64,000 nucleotides of DNA from Aquatica leii (taxonomy: Eukaryota > Arthropoda > Insecta > Coleoptera > Lampyridae): positions 89,777,912-89,841,911 of the forward strand of contig CM069436.1 in the NCBI GenBank assembly GCA_035610365.1, read 5' to 3'. Positions 45,722-59,059 of the stretch are shown piece by piece. How positions within the stretch are numbered: position 1 is the stretch's first letter; every line of letters starts with the position of its first letter. The notes beneath the pieces were generated by a model that was not told where the DNA came from, searched no databases, and worked only from the letters and a program-made list of their open reading frames with translations. The position numbers and the translations under genes are program-made.

Positions 45722-46780
45722 GATGAAAGTAAAACACACAGGTGTAATTCATTTAATTTATTTGCAACTATAACATAATACACTAACTATTTACATTAAA
45801 GAAAAAATGAACATTATTTGAATTAAAACAATATTTGGGTTAAAACAATATGTGGATTAAAACAATATGTGAGCGCCAATCACCTTACAATTGGTGATAA
45901 ATAAAAGCATAAAATCTTATAAATAATTATTAATCGATATCAATTCAAAAGTAATAAACGTTTAATTTATTACGGAGTATGTATTCCGAAAAGTTTTTGA
46001 TAGCACAATTTAATTAACTTGAATTTAAAATGTAATAAGTAGTAGCATAACTTCTAGTTGACTCACCATATATGATATGACGTTATCTGATATCTTCTAT
46101 TTTTAGCACATTCTTTGTTAAATTGATAATATTTTTGCATATTATAATGAATCAAACGAATGTAGATTGAAAGCACAAATGTAGGCATAAAACCCAAATA
46201 TAAATCCAATGAATAAAAATCCAGTAAATAATAAAAGAAAAGATGACCCTAAATATAAATGATTAGAATGGTTTTTAATCGATATGAAATTACTTACGTT
46301 GCTTTAGATGCAACGGCCATTGAAATTCCTTTGTATAAATGTATTGCGTAACATTGTGAAATCACAGCAATTAGTTGGAAAGAATAAAAATTAATTTGTA
46401 TGCGTTTTTTACGCCATAATTAATAAAATTTGTCTTCCTTGCATCACTACGACGTGTAAGGCCTAAAGATGGCTCAAACGGAAGTGCGAACAAAATCGAT
46501 TGGTCGGTCGATTCGAAATACGACGCGACGTTGCCAAACTGAATAAATTTAAATGCAAATTAATATGTGAATGGAAAATAGAATTTTAAATGTAATGAAC
46601 TCTAACGGGACGTTACACCTTTGTAGAAAATTTCTAAAGTAAAGCATCAAAATAATTAATTGCTATACGATTGATAGGCATGGACATTGAACACAATCTT
46701 TAAGAAAGTATGTTATCTTTTACTTTTTTGTAGATTTATTTAGTTTTGGCACCTATTCTTTTTTAACTCAATTTTTCTCT
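45722..46780. other. Non-coding
   Basis: Nothing was recognised. Confidence 0.4.
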
Positions 46781-46839
46781 TCTTTGTACTGTGCAAACGT
46801 ATGCTTTCGGAAAAAGAATGTTTAGTAGTAATTTGAGCT

Positions 46840-48010
46840 ATAAAAAAATTTCGTCTTTATATTAAAGACTCTGATTTTATAGTAGTGACTGATCACCATT
46901 CTTTGCTCTGATTACATTGGCTACAACCTCCTTCTGGGCGCTTAGCTGGTCTATTCGGCTACAACAATATGACTTTTTTATCGTACACCAAAAAGGGAAA
47001 AAACACGTAGTACCTGATCTCTTGTCTCGTTCTGTTACACCTGTGGACACAGTGACTGGCTGGCGCGTATTTGTGAACGTTATTATTGGCCTCATCTAAA
47101 AGTTATATTTGGAAATGTATAATGTGTGCTTCTCATAAAGCAAAACAGAAAACACCTCCGGAGTTTCTAACTTCTAGAGCAAAACCAATACACCCATGAC
47201 AAATACTGTATTGATACCATGGGTCTTTTACCTCGGTCTTCACAAATTATCTGCTACATTTTGGTTGTGGTATATTCTCTAAATTTACTTGTCTTTTTTT
47301 ATTACGCACAGCTACGGCTTCTGCGGTTTCTAAACTAATAGAGGAAAATGTCTTCTTACTGTTCGGTGCTTTTCAATAGATTAAAACTGATAATACCGTT
47401 CAATTTCGCAGTTTACTTGGTTATGTGCACAATATCGCACCACTATTTTGTTTACGACTCGTTACTATCTTTAAACCCACCTTGCTAAGCGCGTTAATCG
47501 AGTAGTAGTTTCTTGTAAAAGGAAATTAACACTTGTGCAATATCTTCTTGTCTCACATTGGCTGCGCAATTCAAACTACAAAACATGAAATTATGTAAAT
47601 GTCACCTTACTTTGTTTTTTGTGATCGTGAACATAATCTTTATAGAGACTTCTTAAGCAATTCTCCTTCTCCTACGGAAGAACTTTCTAAACCCGAACGT
47701 CCAATACATCCACAAAACCAATTCTACGAAAAACTTCGTTTAGATATACTACAAGACTTGGTTAAGTCTTACGCCAATACTGGGCATCGGCATAACTCAC
47801 GTCGTCGTCCTATTCATTTCCAGGTTAGAGATCGTGTGTAGAAACGTAACTTTGTGCTTTCTGACGGTAGCACCAAAATTCATCGAGTTTTTTCACGTCA
47901 AACGAATTTCTTCTTCTTGGATATACCAGTTAGCAAATCATGATGGAGTTTTTCTTAGACATGTTAAAGATCTAAAACCTGCTCTTCCGGATTCCTCCGT
48001 AGATTCTACT
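46840..48010 (+). pseudogene. Gypsy pol fragment: RNase H end and integrase
   Basis: The RNase H tail reads RLQQYDFFIVHQKGKKHVVP, then DLLSRSV (Gypsy hallmark: RLxxYDFxIxHxxGxxxxVxDxLSR). Beyond it, frames with many stops preserve integrase pieces (LLRTATASAVSKLIEENVF; TDNTVQFRS). The C-terminal RRRPIHFQVRDRV, then a shifted VKRISSSWIYQLANHDGVFL and HVKDLKPALPDSS, complete the pol end. The element is decayed. It is followed by LTR C sequence, which fits a 3' LTR. Confidence 0.75.
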
Positions 48011-48539
48011 ACTTGTTCTATTGATACCTTATCTTTTTACTACCACAAACTTCAAAAGCAGCTGAAGCATAACAATTTCTCATTTTTTCGGTTCTCTGAC
48101 TATTACCGTTTTTTGATTGGTCCTAACGAGTACTCATGCATTGAGATTTTTTTCTCTTTTATTAAAGCTAATAATAGATATAATATCCTTATTTTTTAGC
48201 TGACGTGACACATTCTCATTCTTTAGCCGTCAAAACTTCGCATTGATATCTTAAGTTACATTTTTTCTTTGTGTTTTTTGTTAGGATAACTAGTAGTTTA
48301 GACGACAGCAATGCTATTACTGTATATGTTACGTTTCGTTTTTTTGGTTTCTTAGTGTTGCCTGTCATTGATAGAATCGTTTATCTTTTTATTTGGTTCT
48401 TTTCAAAAGCTTTTCTTCCTGAATTCATTTTATCTTGAGTATGTAAGGTCACTTTTAGATGATTCTATCTCGCATGTAGGTTTTTGATATGTTTCGAACA
48501 CTTTTTTTCTCATGCAGTTAGTGGACTTTGGATATTACA

Positions 48540-49400
48540 GATTTTGCCTATTTTGGGCGGTTGGTTGATCACCGTAGGGTGGGTTGTACTTTTTTGGGTA
48601 GAAGAACAAATTAGAGATTAACATCAAATCTTATCTTTTTCAGACTTTCCTTATTTCTGCCTTTCCTGCTTTTCATTTCTTTCTTCTTTGGTCTATCCAT
48701 CTGTTTTATGTGCCAACCATTCTTTCTTTCTTCTTGTTCTTCTTGAAGGTTTGCTTTTAGGGCGGTTGGTTGGGTTCTAAGATTGGGCCACTGTCTCCAT
48801 CTCTTTACAAAGAGAGGGATGGTCACGCACATATTTTTTTATTTGTTTTTTACCATGTCTTTCTCTTCTTTCTTCCTTTATGGTAAGTTTTATCTTTTTT
48901 TTTCTTAAGTTCATTGCAACTACATTCTTTCTCTTTTAGTTGATTTAATTTTTTGCTACGTTGGGCTTAGTCAAGTATTCGTTATTCTGTTTAGGTCTGA
49001 AGCTTCAGACAGGTTACAACTCCGTTTTCTGTCCTTCCACTTCGTCGGCTTTTGTGGATGTTGTTAGTTTTGGGATATCTCTTTTGCTACTTTTTTGTTT
49101 TTCGTAAGATGTTCTAATTTGTTTATCGGTTTATAAGTGTTATTTTTACAGTCCAGCAAAGTAATTGATAATTGACAAGGGTTTAATTAGCAATTGTTAG
49201 TTCTTGCGTCTTCTTCTTTGTTTCATTCTCTTGGGATTGTAGTCTACCGTTAAGCGTTGTCAATAATTTTCTTGGAAACTGCACCTAATTACATTCAATT
49301 ATAGAAACAAATTATTTACGATACGGAATTATATCATGCCATTTTAAACTACGTTTTTTGCTTATAATTTAATTTAATCAGTAAGAATCCGAAATTTTAA
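48540..49400 (+). mobile_element. LTR C-like sequence downstream of Gypsy pol
   Basis: It shares ordered blocks with 30988-31700: GGGCGGTTGGTTG; the hairpin CCATCTCTTT-ACA-AAGAGAGGGATGG; GGGCTTAGT...GTATTCG; ACAACTCCGTTTTCTGTC. The 3' part with TGGCGCC is missing, so the LTR is truncated or has diverged. Confidence 0.55.
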
Positions 49401-51920
49401 TTAAAAATTAAGATTACAATTCCAGTCGTATAACTTAATTCTACAGACAAAAGAGTGTTAACGTAGGAGATGCCACACATTTCAAGTTCCTTTTTTAAAT
49501 CGAAACACATAAAGATAAAAGCTTGAAAACCCCACGTTGATCATAAAACTTGCATTAGTCAGGAGCAGCACAAACTTGGAAATAAAAGGATTGCTCTTTG
49601 CTGCTCTCGTTATTTTAATTTAATTTCTATTGTTAGCGTAGATTTGTTTTTATTATAGATCTGTTTATCTATTGGATGAACCTATTTAAATTAATCGTAG
49701 CTTAATCGGCAGCAAAATCCTAATTAAGCTATTAAATTCCAGTTCGTGGTATTACGTTACAATGATATATCATGTGGAAGCAAGTAAAATTGTTGAATTC
49801 TCTAATTTCAGTAATTGAGTTCGTAGTAAAAGTAGATACCGAAAATTGCATTTGAATTTATTGGTGCTTTCTTTGTAATTTTCAAAAGGATTTCTATATT
49901 TCCTCTTGCTTAAACTTGTTTATGGATGAGATAGAATTTTCACGATGATTAGATTTAAAAATGTTAATGATAAATTTTAAGAAACTGCTTTAAATATAAA
50001 TTTATTGGAAAAGCGCGCCTTTACATTTTTATTTTATTTTTTGATAATAAAAATGAAAAAGAAATTCCTTTGTTCATTTTGCTGAACTTCGACTTTTTTT
50101 TAAGATTGGCACTTATTGTTATCTGATAGGCATTTGCAAAGATGTTTTTGCAAAAGTGGGGTTTTAGCTGATTTGTTACAGTTTGTTTTCGATTACACTA
50201 AGATTTTTTTTACTTTTTTATAATAATTTTGTTTTAAAATAATTATTTTTATTAGTTGTTTTACAAAGAAAAACAAATTACTTAGTTTTTTTAAGGTTTA
50301 AGTAAATTTTGTCTTGTGTTATAATTAATTTTTAAATTATGCATTAATTAATTTTGGATTTGTAAAAAATGTATAAAAAAATTATGTAATAAAAATTAAG
50401 TTGATACTAAAAAAACAACATAAACATAATTTACTTTGGTACGTCAGTAATTATACTTTTAATTAGTTTTGACAGTTATTACTCAAAATTTTGAAATACA
50501 CTCAATAATTTAAACTGAATTTATACATACTTTTGAAAATAAATTAAAGCTGTAATATTCTACAAGAAACAGTACTGTGTTTTAGGTTTCAGTCATAACT
50601 GATTCTGTTTGACTAATATATAGTTATGTTTACAGCTGTGTTATCGCGTAATATAGAAAACAAATTATATTTAATTTATTTGTTAACAGTTATTTAGACT
50701 ATTTGCTTTCTTTTCAGAGTTTTTAGTCGTTTATTTTCAAGTGTTTATGTTGCAGCACAAATTTTTGTAAATGTGTATCTTTAAATAATAACAGTTCAAA
50801 CGTTTGTGAAATTAGTTTTTTTTTAATCTAGTGCACATTTGGTTGCCGATCGGACTACTAATAAAATTTAGAGCGCCGTTTAAGTAAAAAAATGAAGGTT
50901 GGTAATGGTAAATTGAATTGTAAATAAAAATAAATAAATGCGGTGAACTCAGGGAAGTTAAACAGGTAATTTTACAAGTGTTTGATAACATGGTGAGTAT
51001 ATCGCGACACGGTAGCAAATTTCAACTTTACGGTAGCTGTTTATTTTATAGCTCTACCAGTTACATAACGTTCTCGTTTAACATACGAAAACAAAATTAA
51101 ATAACTACACAAACCTTTTGGCCGGCATTACCTAACCACGCAAATATTGATAGTTCTAACATAGATTTTTATGTAACTACCAAGAAGTCGGAATAACCGT
51201 TGTTACAACTTGGGCCAAGAGTTTGCTTATCCTGTCAAGTATTAAAATTGTTATGCCACTAACGCCAGGAGTAAATAGATAATCAACTCCACAAATCCAA
51301 CACTTACTGAATACGAGATGCGTGACGGTGATAATGATTCTAATGAATTGACGGTACATTAATGAAGCAAGTCCAGTTAAATCAAAACGTAGTTGTAATC
51401 AATAAATCTGTAAGTTATTCGAGCGGTTCAGGTAACAACGGTAGTCAATCAAACAAAAATCACTAATTATATTCGATTTACAGACAAGCACAGAACGGTT
51501 TCAAAATATATTTCGGGATGAGCAACTTAGTTTCCAAAAACAGATTTCGAAGGGGGACGGGCTTTTCCGGGACGGATTTTAGCAGAGAGTTTTCCGGGAA
51601 CAAATCTCGGAGAGAGACGGTTTTTAGCGTAACGACTCGGCAAACAATTTTTTACGAACAGGTTTAGGAACGTTGGCCAATATACAGCACAATGTGTCAT
51701 AAATTGACGCCGAGTGTTATAAATGCAGGTTGCTGCAAGTCGTAACTTGTTGTTAAAGCGTTTATTTACATGCAGAATTTACTTTTCAACTTTTAGTTTT
51801 TATTTAACATTTAAACGGTCCAGTTGTTGTTGATCAGTGTCGTGTATAAGTAATTATGGATCTAAGAGTGTTTTACGAGTCAGTCATATAGTAAAAATGT
51901 GGATTTTACATAATATAAAA
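49400..51920. other. Non-coding, AT-rich with one G-rich patch
   Basis: No gene supported. 51540-51660 holds near-repeated segments (GGACGGGCTTTTCCGGGA; GAGTTTTCCGGGAACAAA) unlike its surroundings. This may be the start of the piggyBac pseudogene's element, but I cannot show it. Confidence 0.35.
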
Positions 51921-51939
51921 GTAATTATGTTTTAGATTT

Positions 51940-53340
51940 GTCGCCAGATACAGACTTTTGAATAACGCGGTTGATGATGTTGAAGCTTCAACGTCTGAAA
52001 AATATATGGATGTAGTAATCCTTCCTCCAGAATCTAGTAATCAAAACGTTGACAGTGATAAAGATGCAATTGAATTTATTTAATTTCCCAAGAAAGTTTC
52101 TGGAGAATTGAAGCTACATTTTCAAAATTCTTCAGATGATAAAGAGAGAAGAGAAAAAATCAACGAAAAAGACAAATGTAGAGAAAAGTGCATCAAATAT
52201 CAATTGGTCATGACGCTAAGGATCCTCAAAAAGTAGGCGAAGAGCACGTTGGAAAGTTGGAATATGAAATATTTTCTTGATTTTTTACAAACCGAAATTA
52301 TTTCTTTTATCCGAGAACAAACTCAGCTCCATGCTAGTAGGGACAAAATGCTTATAATTTTAGTGTATCTGACAGAAGAGATCCAGCAATTTTTAAGATA
52401 ACTTCTAATCAGCGGCTATCATCGCCTTCCAACTAAAAATAATTACGGGTCTACATCTGAGGTTATGCCAGTACCGATTTTTTGCTAAAACAATGAACAA
52501 GGAAAAATACGAATCATAAAGTCTTACCTTTATTTAGTTGACAATCGTAGCCTTTCTAATTTTAAAATAGCAAAAGTTTTGGGAGTTTTAAAAAACTAGA
52601 AGAACGAGTTTTAACAGTTTGGAATATTTAACAAACATTTTAGTATAAATGAAACAATGGATTCATATAAGGGGGTCACGCGGAAAAAATGTTCATAAAA
52701 AATTTGGATTCTACATACCTATAGATGCTTTGTGGAAAGGATGGATATCTATACAACTTAAAAATTTTTTATTGGTAGTTAGGAGACCGTACAACACCTT
52801 TAGAAAGATTTGCGCAAAAAAGGTATTCGTGTCTGTGGTACGATAAGCGAAAACAGAACAAACAAATGTACTTTGATTTCATCTAAAGACATGAAAAAAC
52901 AGATATGTGTTCATACAACGATAGGTCAGATGGGATTGTAGTGTGTGTAAATGGTACGACAATGCTGTAGTAACTGTAGCAAGTAATCACTTCAAAGTTT
53001 AGAATGGGTGGCGTTGAACTTCTCGACCGCTTATAAGCTAGTTACAGACCCATGTTACGATCGAAAAGAAGTGATAGTGGAACGCTTTCTCAAATGATTT
53101 TAAAAATACCCATTGTTGCCGCATTTCAATTTTTGACATATAAGTCCCGGACCCTCCTATAACCTCCATTTGCACTTTTACACAAAACGTAACATTAGGA
53201 CTCATCAATGTTGGCGCAGCTAACCGAGAAAAAGCAAACAAACTATCTGCACCTGTATTACAAGACAACAGACTTGATGGTGTAAACCACATTTCGAAGA
53301 GTACATTGGAAGGACTGTTATGGAAAAAACTGGAGGTTTA
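51940..53340 (+). pseudogene. piggyBac-derived transposase pseudogene (copy 3)
   Basis: Scattered frames preserve the PGBD order: an acidic N-terminus (NNAVDDVEASTSEKYMD); LISGYHRLPTKNNYGS; SINETMDSYKGVTRKK, where the first catalytic aspartate of SIDExM is asparagine; GIRVCGTISENRTNKC; DGIVVCKWYDNAVVTVASNH, with the third aspartate; and GGVELLDR. At least six stops or shifts are present. It differs clearly from copies 1 and 2. No TTAA-bounded ends were identified. Confidence 0.75.
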
Positions 53341-53519
53341 ATTTTTAGTATAAAATTTGTTTCCTCGACATACGCTATCCTTTTCTTCGTAGCTCAGGAT
53401 CGTCAGAGCAAATCTCATACTATAGAGTTAGAACATAACAGCAGTCTAGCGCTTTATTGATGTACTGGTGATAAAGAAAAATAACCCAGTAAATTAGAGC
53501 ATTCCGTTTATAGAAAGAA

Positions 53520-54245
53520 AACGCACACTAATAATTACTTAAACGCCAAATCTCACCATCATCCAGTACAGAAGAATACTGTTTTGCATATTTTAGCTAA
53601 AGAGCTACACGTGTGTCAGATAATAAAAATCTACAAAAAGAAAAAGGAGACACTGTTGGAGTCCTTACATTCCCAGAATAGATACGGGTTCAAAAGATCC
53701 AAAACGCAAGGAAAGAGAGTAATAAATCCAAAAGTCAAAAAGACTTATCACCTCCTACTATGCACCGCTTGTTACCATACTGTATGGGTTCGACAGACAA
53801 AATAAGCAGGGTGCTAAAAAAACATAATATTAAAATTGCATCTTTACGACTAAGGATACCCTGAACACCTGGTTTCCACATCTGCTCAAGACAAACATAG
53901 GGCTCTAAAAACATGCCGGAGTTTACAAAACTCCTTGTTCTTATGTGTGGAGAGATCGAAGGTATATAGCAGACAGACGAGACGCTCTATTAAAGTTAAA
54001 GTAAAAAGAACATATGGCTGATTGCAAACACCGCAGAGTTACTAAATCAACAGTGGCAGAACACGTGTGGAAACAAGAACACGCGCTGAACTTTGACCAA
54101 ACTAAAGTGTTGACTAGAACTCCTTTCTACTTTTGGAGACTAATCCGCGAAGCTGCTAAAACAGAAAAACATCCATGTAATACTGAACCGAGAAGAGGGT
54201 TTTAGACTCCAGCAACTCTTGGCTACCAGTATTATATCCTCTAAG
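53520..54245 (+). pseudogene. Penelope-like fragment 2 (RT end and GIY-YIG)
   Basis: YLNAKSHHHPVQKNTVLHIL matches the end of the Penelope RT (compare 18215). Next come GVYKTPCSYVW and HMADCKHRRVTKSTVAEHVW then QEHALNFDQTKVLTRTPFYF, the endonuclease tail with AEHxxxxxHxxxF. The catalytic GIY-YIG core is partly deleted. It is a different lineage from the copy at 17400. Confidence 0.75.
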
Positions 54246-54589
54246 ACAAAGATCGACTTTCTTGAAAAGGACACAAACACTTACTCCGAGTAATAACGAA
54301 GTCAGTCAAGCGGTGACGAAAAGATAAGGAATAGAAATGTTTTTAGGTACTCGAGCACGTGGATGTACATAGATGTAAATGTTTTGTTTAATATAACTAT
54401 TGTTCACTAAATTACAAGTAAGATGACGGATTTTTGAGTCAAATGAGGTTCTCAGGTTATGCCAAATAAAAAAAGTGCAATAAACCAAATATTTAATAAT
54501 AGAACGATAAAGAGAATGACCCAGAAGACCGTCAGGTTTATAAGTCACAAGCAAGTCGAGAAATGGAAGAGAACCATTAGTTTTGATTT

Positions 54590-55060
54590 TTATAAATTTG
54601 ATATCTCGACTCTCAGATTCTTCCTTTTTTTAAAGACAAATTTTCTATATCTTTATCTCAAGATGTATACCAAATTCTTTGTTCATCTGTTTTTTTGTCT
54701 ACATTGGCACATAAAATTAATGCCCGTTTTGTTATTACACGCATTTCTAAGTCCGTGGATTTGATGAACATCATTTTACTACAAGTCACGAGATAGATTT
54801 TAATAACGTTTTTGTGATTACAAAAATCATAATTCTGTTTCAATAGAAAAATCTTAGAGAGCATAGAAATCACACATAATAAATCTTTAATCATGACCAT
54901 GGTTTTGAGCTATACCCTTCTTTGGTTCCTGGTCATTACTCTCCTTTTTGACCGTAATCCCAGTCAAAGTCAGCGCTTAATCAGCAGCAACCAGTTTTTT
55001 TTTTTTATATATGCGGAGACTACTCCTCCTTACGTCACTCTACGGAGAATCTGGCTTGCT
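54590..55060 (+). pseudogene. Penelope-like fragment 3 (GIY-YIG tail and 3' region)
   Basis: Frames give HHFTTSHEIDFNNVFVIT then NHDHGFELYPSLVPGHYSPF, matching 18350-18530. CGGAGACTACTCCTCCTTACG followed by CTACGGAGAATCTGGCTTGCT matches 18613-18665. The piece is decayed. Confidence 0.7.
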
Positions 55061-55099
55061 CTCGATATTTGAGCAAGAGTTGCTTTGATGCTCTGAGTG

Positions 55100-55960
55100 A
55101 ATAAACACTAATCGTTTGAAATTGTAAAGATTTGGGTAGCTAATATGATGTCTACATTGGTAATACGGATGTACTTAGGTCTGTTCATAAAACCATCTTT
55201 ATCTACAATGAATCCCAGAAATAAAAGTGACGAACGACAACATTTATCCAAGTTGATGATACAACCATCATTATTAATAAAGCAAGAGGCAACATAATTT
55301 AGATTTTTGACAAAGAAACTCAAATGTAGAGAAACCTACAATAATGTCGTCTAGATAAACAAATACTTGCCATCCGATAATAAAAGACCAAGAATCACTG
55401 ACCCACTCACTCTGTTGGCAGCAAGTTTCTGAAGACTGTTTTGATAATCCAAAAGCATAGTGCAACAAATACGAAAAGAAAGCCTTTACCTGTAACACAG
55501 AGCAAGCAGTTTTTGGCACAAAAGTTTTCTTTTCTAATGGAATTTGTCAGAAAGCCTTACATAAACTCAATAGAAGATAACATGTAGAAGTCAGTACGAT
55601 TGAAAAACGGGATAGAATTTTTCCTAGTCACAGCATTAAGACAACACTGAGTATCATAACAGGCTCTCAATTTACCATTTTTTCTTCTTCTTTTCCTACC
55701 AACAAGATATGGGCTATTTCATAGACTATTTAATTTACGAATAAATAGTCTTAAACAGATCTATTTCGTCGATTTCTTTACGTAGATGCGATTGCATAGT
55801 AGGAGAGAAAGTAAATAGTTGTCGCTGCTAATAGGTAAGGTGCTTGTCAGTATCAATGATGTTCAGCGATATGGGTACGACCCTGGTTTGGTAGAAGATA
55901 ATTTACTTTACACTTACACCCAGGAGGAGATACTTTTCTCTAGCTAAGAAGAACCACGCA
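55100..55960 (-). pseudogene. Gypsy reverse transcriptase fragment, minus strand
   Basis: Pieces in order on the minus strand: HLRKEIDEIDLF; NGKLRACYDTQCCLNAVTRK (compare the RxCxDYRxLNxxTxK block); GKGF...HYAFGLSKQSSE (YxxxPFGLxxxxxxFQ block); QVFVYLDDIIVGF (YLDD catalytic box); LLFLGFIVDKDG. Several shifts lie between them. No RNase H follows, and the fragment stops near the Penelope scrap at 55060. Confidence 0.75.
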
Positions 55961-55989
55961 ATTATGCACGACAAAAATTTGATTTTTCT

Positions 55990-57900
55990 CCAGGTTAAAT
56001 ACTACAAATCAAAAACAAAAATGCAATTGACGTGATTAAAAAACAAATAAAGTTACCTTTGAATAGATTACAAGCGTGAAAACAACAAAAATCAATAAAA
56101 ATTTAATAAAACATGTATAAATACGTACGTACGCCTGCACAGTTTGTGCGCTTGGAAAAGATGACATGATAAAATTACAACCTAACGATGTGGATGAATA
56201 GTACAAAAAACAAAAGGGTTGAGATTAAAAAAATTTGCTTTCAGATAGGCAACTTGATGCACTCAAATGTATATGGTAAATGACCATGAAACAGGAATTT
56301 GTATCTAAGCAAAAAATGCAAATAAAATACTATATGAATTAGCCAAATAAAAAGTGATAAATGAAACCGTTACAACGGTAACTACATTGTTTATTATCTA
56401 TTATTAAGCGTTATTATAACGACGAGTGGTAAAATTAAATAAAAGGCTTTTACGATTAAACGGGTTCCTACAAACCCTCATTCACACTTGGTTAACAGCG
56501 AAATTTAACCGGGAAATGAGAAATCTTTGCAAATGTCGTACACAAAAAAGTTGAATCGTATAGTCAGTTGCGCGCTCCTGGCAGTGCAGATAGTAATTTT
56601 TTTAAATATACAAAATGTGACGTATTGTACTTTAACGACACGTAACAAGTTTATGAAAACTACTAGCCACCTCACCATTCATATGCCACATTATTTGACT
56701 GTGAAAGGTAACTGCAGTAGTTAAAACTGTTGTTTTTTCTAAAAAATTAAACTTTCTTACTAAAAATTATTAAAAAATCTGATTTGTTTTTTAAATCTGT
56801 GTTTTATAACAAATGTTTTTTTGTTTTATTTTTTTAACTGTGTCTATGTAAAACATCTTTAAATTTTATACCTATTGAAACGTGACAATCGAGATGCAAA
56901 TTGTTTTAAAAATTTTAAGTTTTACGCTATAGTATTGATAGAAAAAATTATGTTTATTCTGGCTGAATTAGCTATTTTTTTTAAATGTAACTTTTATTAT
57001 TAAAATGGAAATTATTTAAATTCAACAATTTTTAGTACAACTATAAATTAAAACGTATGAGAGTAATATTCTAAAAAAATACCAAACAAACACAAGTTAT
57101 ACTAGTTTGAAAGAAATAATCATTCAAGCAATATAGGCGTCGAAACTAAAAACCTATTTTAACATATAATGTAAACTTAATATTCATAGAAATACTTTGG
57201 TTTTAATTTTTATATAGTGAAACTGAACTGTCCGATTAACGTTGTATGGTAACATTTTCTTTTAAAACGAGGGTTAAAGTTAAGCAGATAAAAATTCAAA
57301 ACTTTATAGAATATTTTAAATTTAGAAAGTTATAATATTAAAAAATATAAAAAATACTTTTTAAAACTATTTTTTTAATAAATAAAATTATAGTGTGCTT
57401 GTAATTTTTTAAGAATTTGTATTTCTCCTTTAATACTGAAAAAATAAGTTCAGATATTTCAATACCAGTACTATTTATTTTGCAGATAGACAGCTTCGAA
57501 ATAACACCTCAAGCTAATGTTGTAACATTAACATTTAGTACCAATGTACTTCGGTAATAAAGGAATGTGTAGCACTCATATCTTATCTTGTAACGATAGG
57601 CCACGTTCACATTGGTTTAACTAAATTAACTCGTAACTGAAATTTCTCTAAACTTTACGCTGTTGCTATTGTAAAATTTTATGAAGCTTGTCGTTATTAC
57701 TGGTCTTGTGTCCGAAGTTTAAACGTATGCTTCCTATTTGGTTTCATTGTCATTGTAATTCTTTAAGTTTTGTTTATAAGTTGTGGACTAGGCAGACTAA
57801 TATAGTAATTGTAAATATTTTTTATACACAAAATTTTTACTTTATTTTTAGTTCTAGTTAAACTGCTTTTGATTGCACATCACTTCAAGTTTGTTTTCTA
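55990..57900. other. AT-rich non-coding
   Basis: No supported gene. GGGTTAA occurs near 57262 but without a matching piggyBac end. Confidence 0.4.
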
Positions 57901-57926
57901 TTTTTTTATATATAAATATATATTGA

Positions 57927-58330
57927 AACGTTCGAGAAGTTATTTGCAAATGCAAGAGCCTTCTAGAAGCTGTTATCCATTTTCTAGAAGATATAGCGAA
58001 AAGTAGGGAACACTCGAGAAGGATTCGCCAATGTGTATATATACCGACGGAACAATTCGTAGGTCAGTTATTGCTGGAATGCGAATACAGCAGTGTTAAG
58101 AAGATTATTAAAGTGGAAATAAATCGTTAGCACACGTGTGTCTAGATAAATTGACCGAGAATAATCGTGTACGTGATTTTTAGTGTAAACAATTGTGAAG
58201 CTACCCGCGGACGTTATCTTATCTTCTTGTAAGTGATATAAATTAGTGTAAGTGTTTTCATTAAATATTATTAGATTTAATTAGTTCGGTTGATTTAAAA
58301 GTGTACATATTTCTAGAATAAGTAAACGTA
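57927..58330 (+). promoter_or_regulatory. Heat-shock-type promoter module, copy 3 (no attached gene)
   Basis: It has several GAA/TTC pairs (ACGTTCGAGAAG; CCTTCTAGAAGC; TTTTCTAGAAGA; CTCGAGAAGGATTC), TATATATA at 58035-58042 and TCAGTTATT near 58063. It has the same leader as modules 1 and 2, including CAGCAGTGTTAAGAAGATTATT and AATTAGTGTAAGTGTTTT. It runs on with module 2 through GATTTAATTAGTTCGGTTGA. No open frame follows within 1 kb. It may be a relict element end or a displaced host heat-shock promoter. Confidence 0.6.
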
Positions 58331-58339
58331 TTTTTAGTC

Positions 58340-59055
58340 GTTTAAATAAATTAGTAGTTTTTAGTAAATATGCAACAATATATATATAATTTTTAAAAAA
58401 TATTATATTTTCTGTATTCTATAAATGTATATATTTTTTCTTCTGTTAATAATTTGCAAACGTAATTAATTATAAAATTCTTTACAATGTTTTTGTACTG
58501 CCAACATTGAAAACGTCAAAATCTTTAAATTCAGCTAAAATTTAAAAAAAAAAAACATATTAAAGTTAATGCTCAAATTTAACTAATTTAGTAATAAATG
58601 TAGTGCCAACATTATAATTAGGAGTGATTTCAATTTTTTAAAAATTAAAAAAAGTGCTACTTTTGACACTTGTTACGTAAATTTACTATTATTAACGAGT
58701 AATGCGCAATGAGGTTTAAAATCATTTCTTATCTTCTCTGTAGGTGTCACAAAAAGAAGCTTGTTTTTCACCATTAAGGTAACACTTGAAGCATATCATA
58801 AAATCTTTCATTTCAACCTTAGATATTTTACACTGTCGAATTGGGTTAGAAATTGTCTGTTAATGTTATGTGAGGAGTGTTGCCTCTACACATTTATTAG
58901 ATATGTTACTTGGGTCGATTTTCGATTTGTTTATTTTTAATATTTATAGTTTTGTCCAATTTTGCATTTTGTAGAGATGATGTTCTAAAGAGTTTGTAGC
59001 AACAATTGAGTCAAAGTGGTTTACTATCATTGCTTTATTGTCTGCAAATCTTGCT
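58340..59055. other. AT-rich non-coding
   Basis: Nothing was recognised. Confidence 0.4.
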
Positions 59056-59059
59056 GTTG

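Noticed and set aside
57256-57266. GGGTTAA as the right end of a piggyBac element
   Set aside because: The inner sequence does not complement any piggyBac left end in the window.
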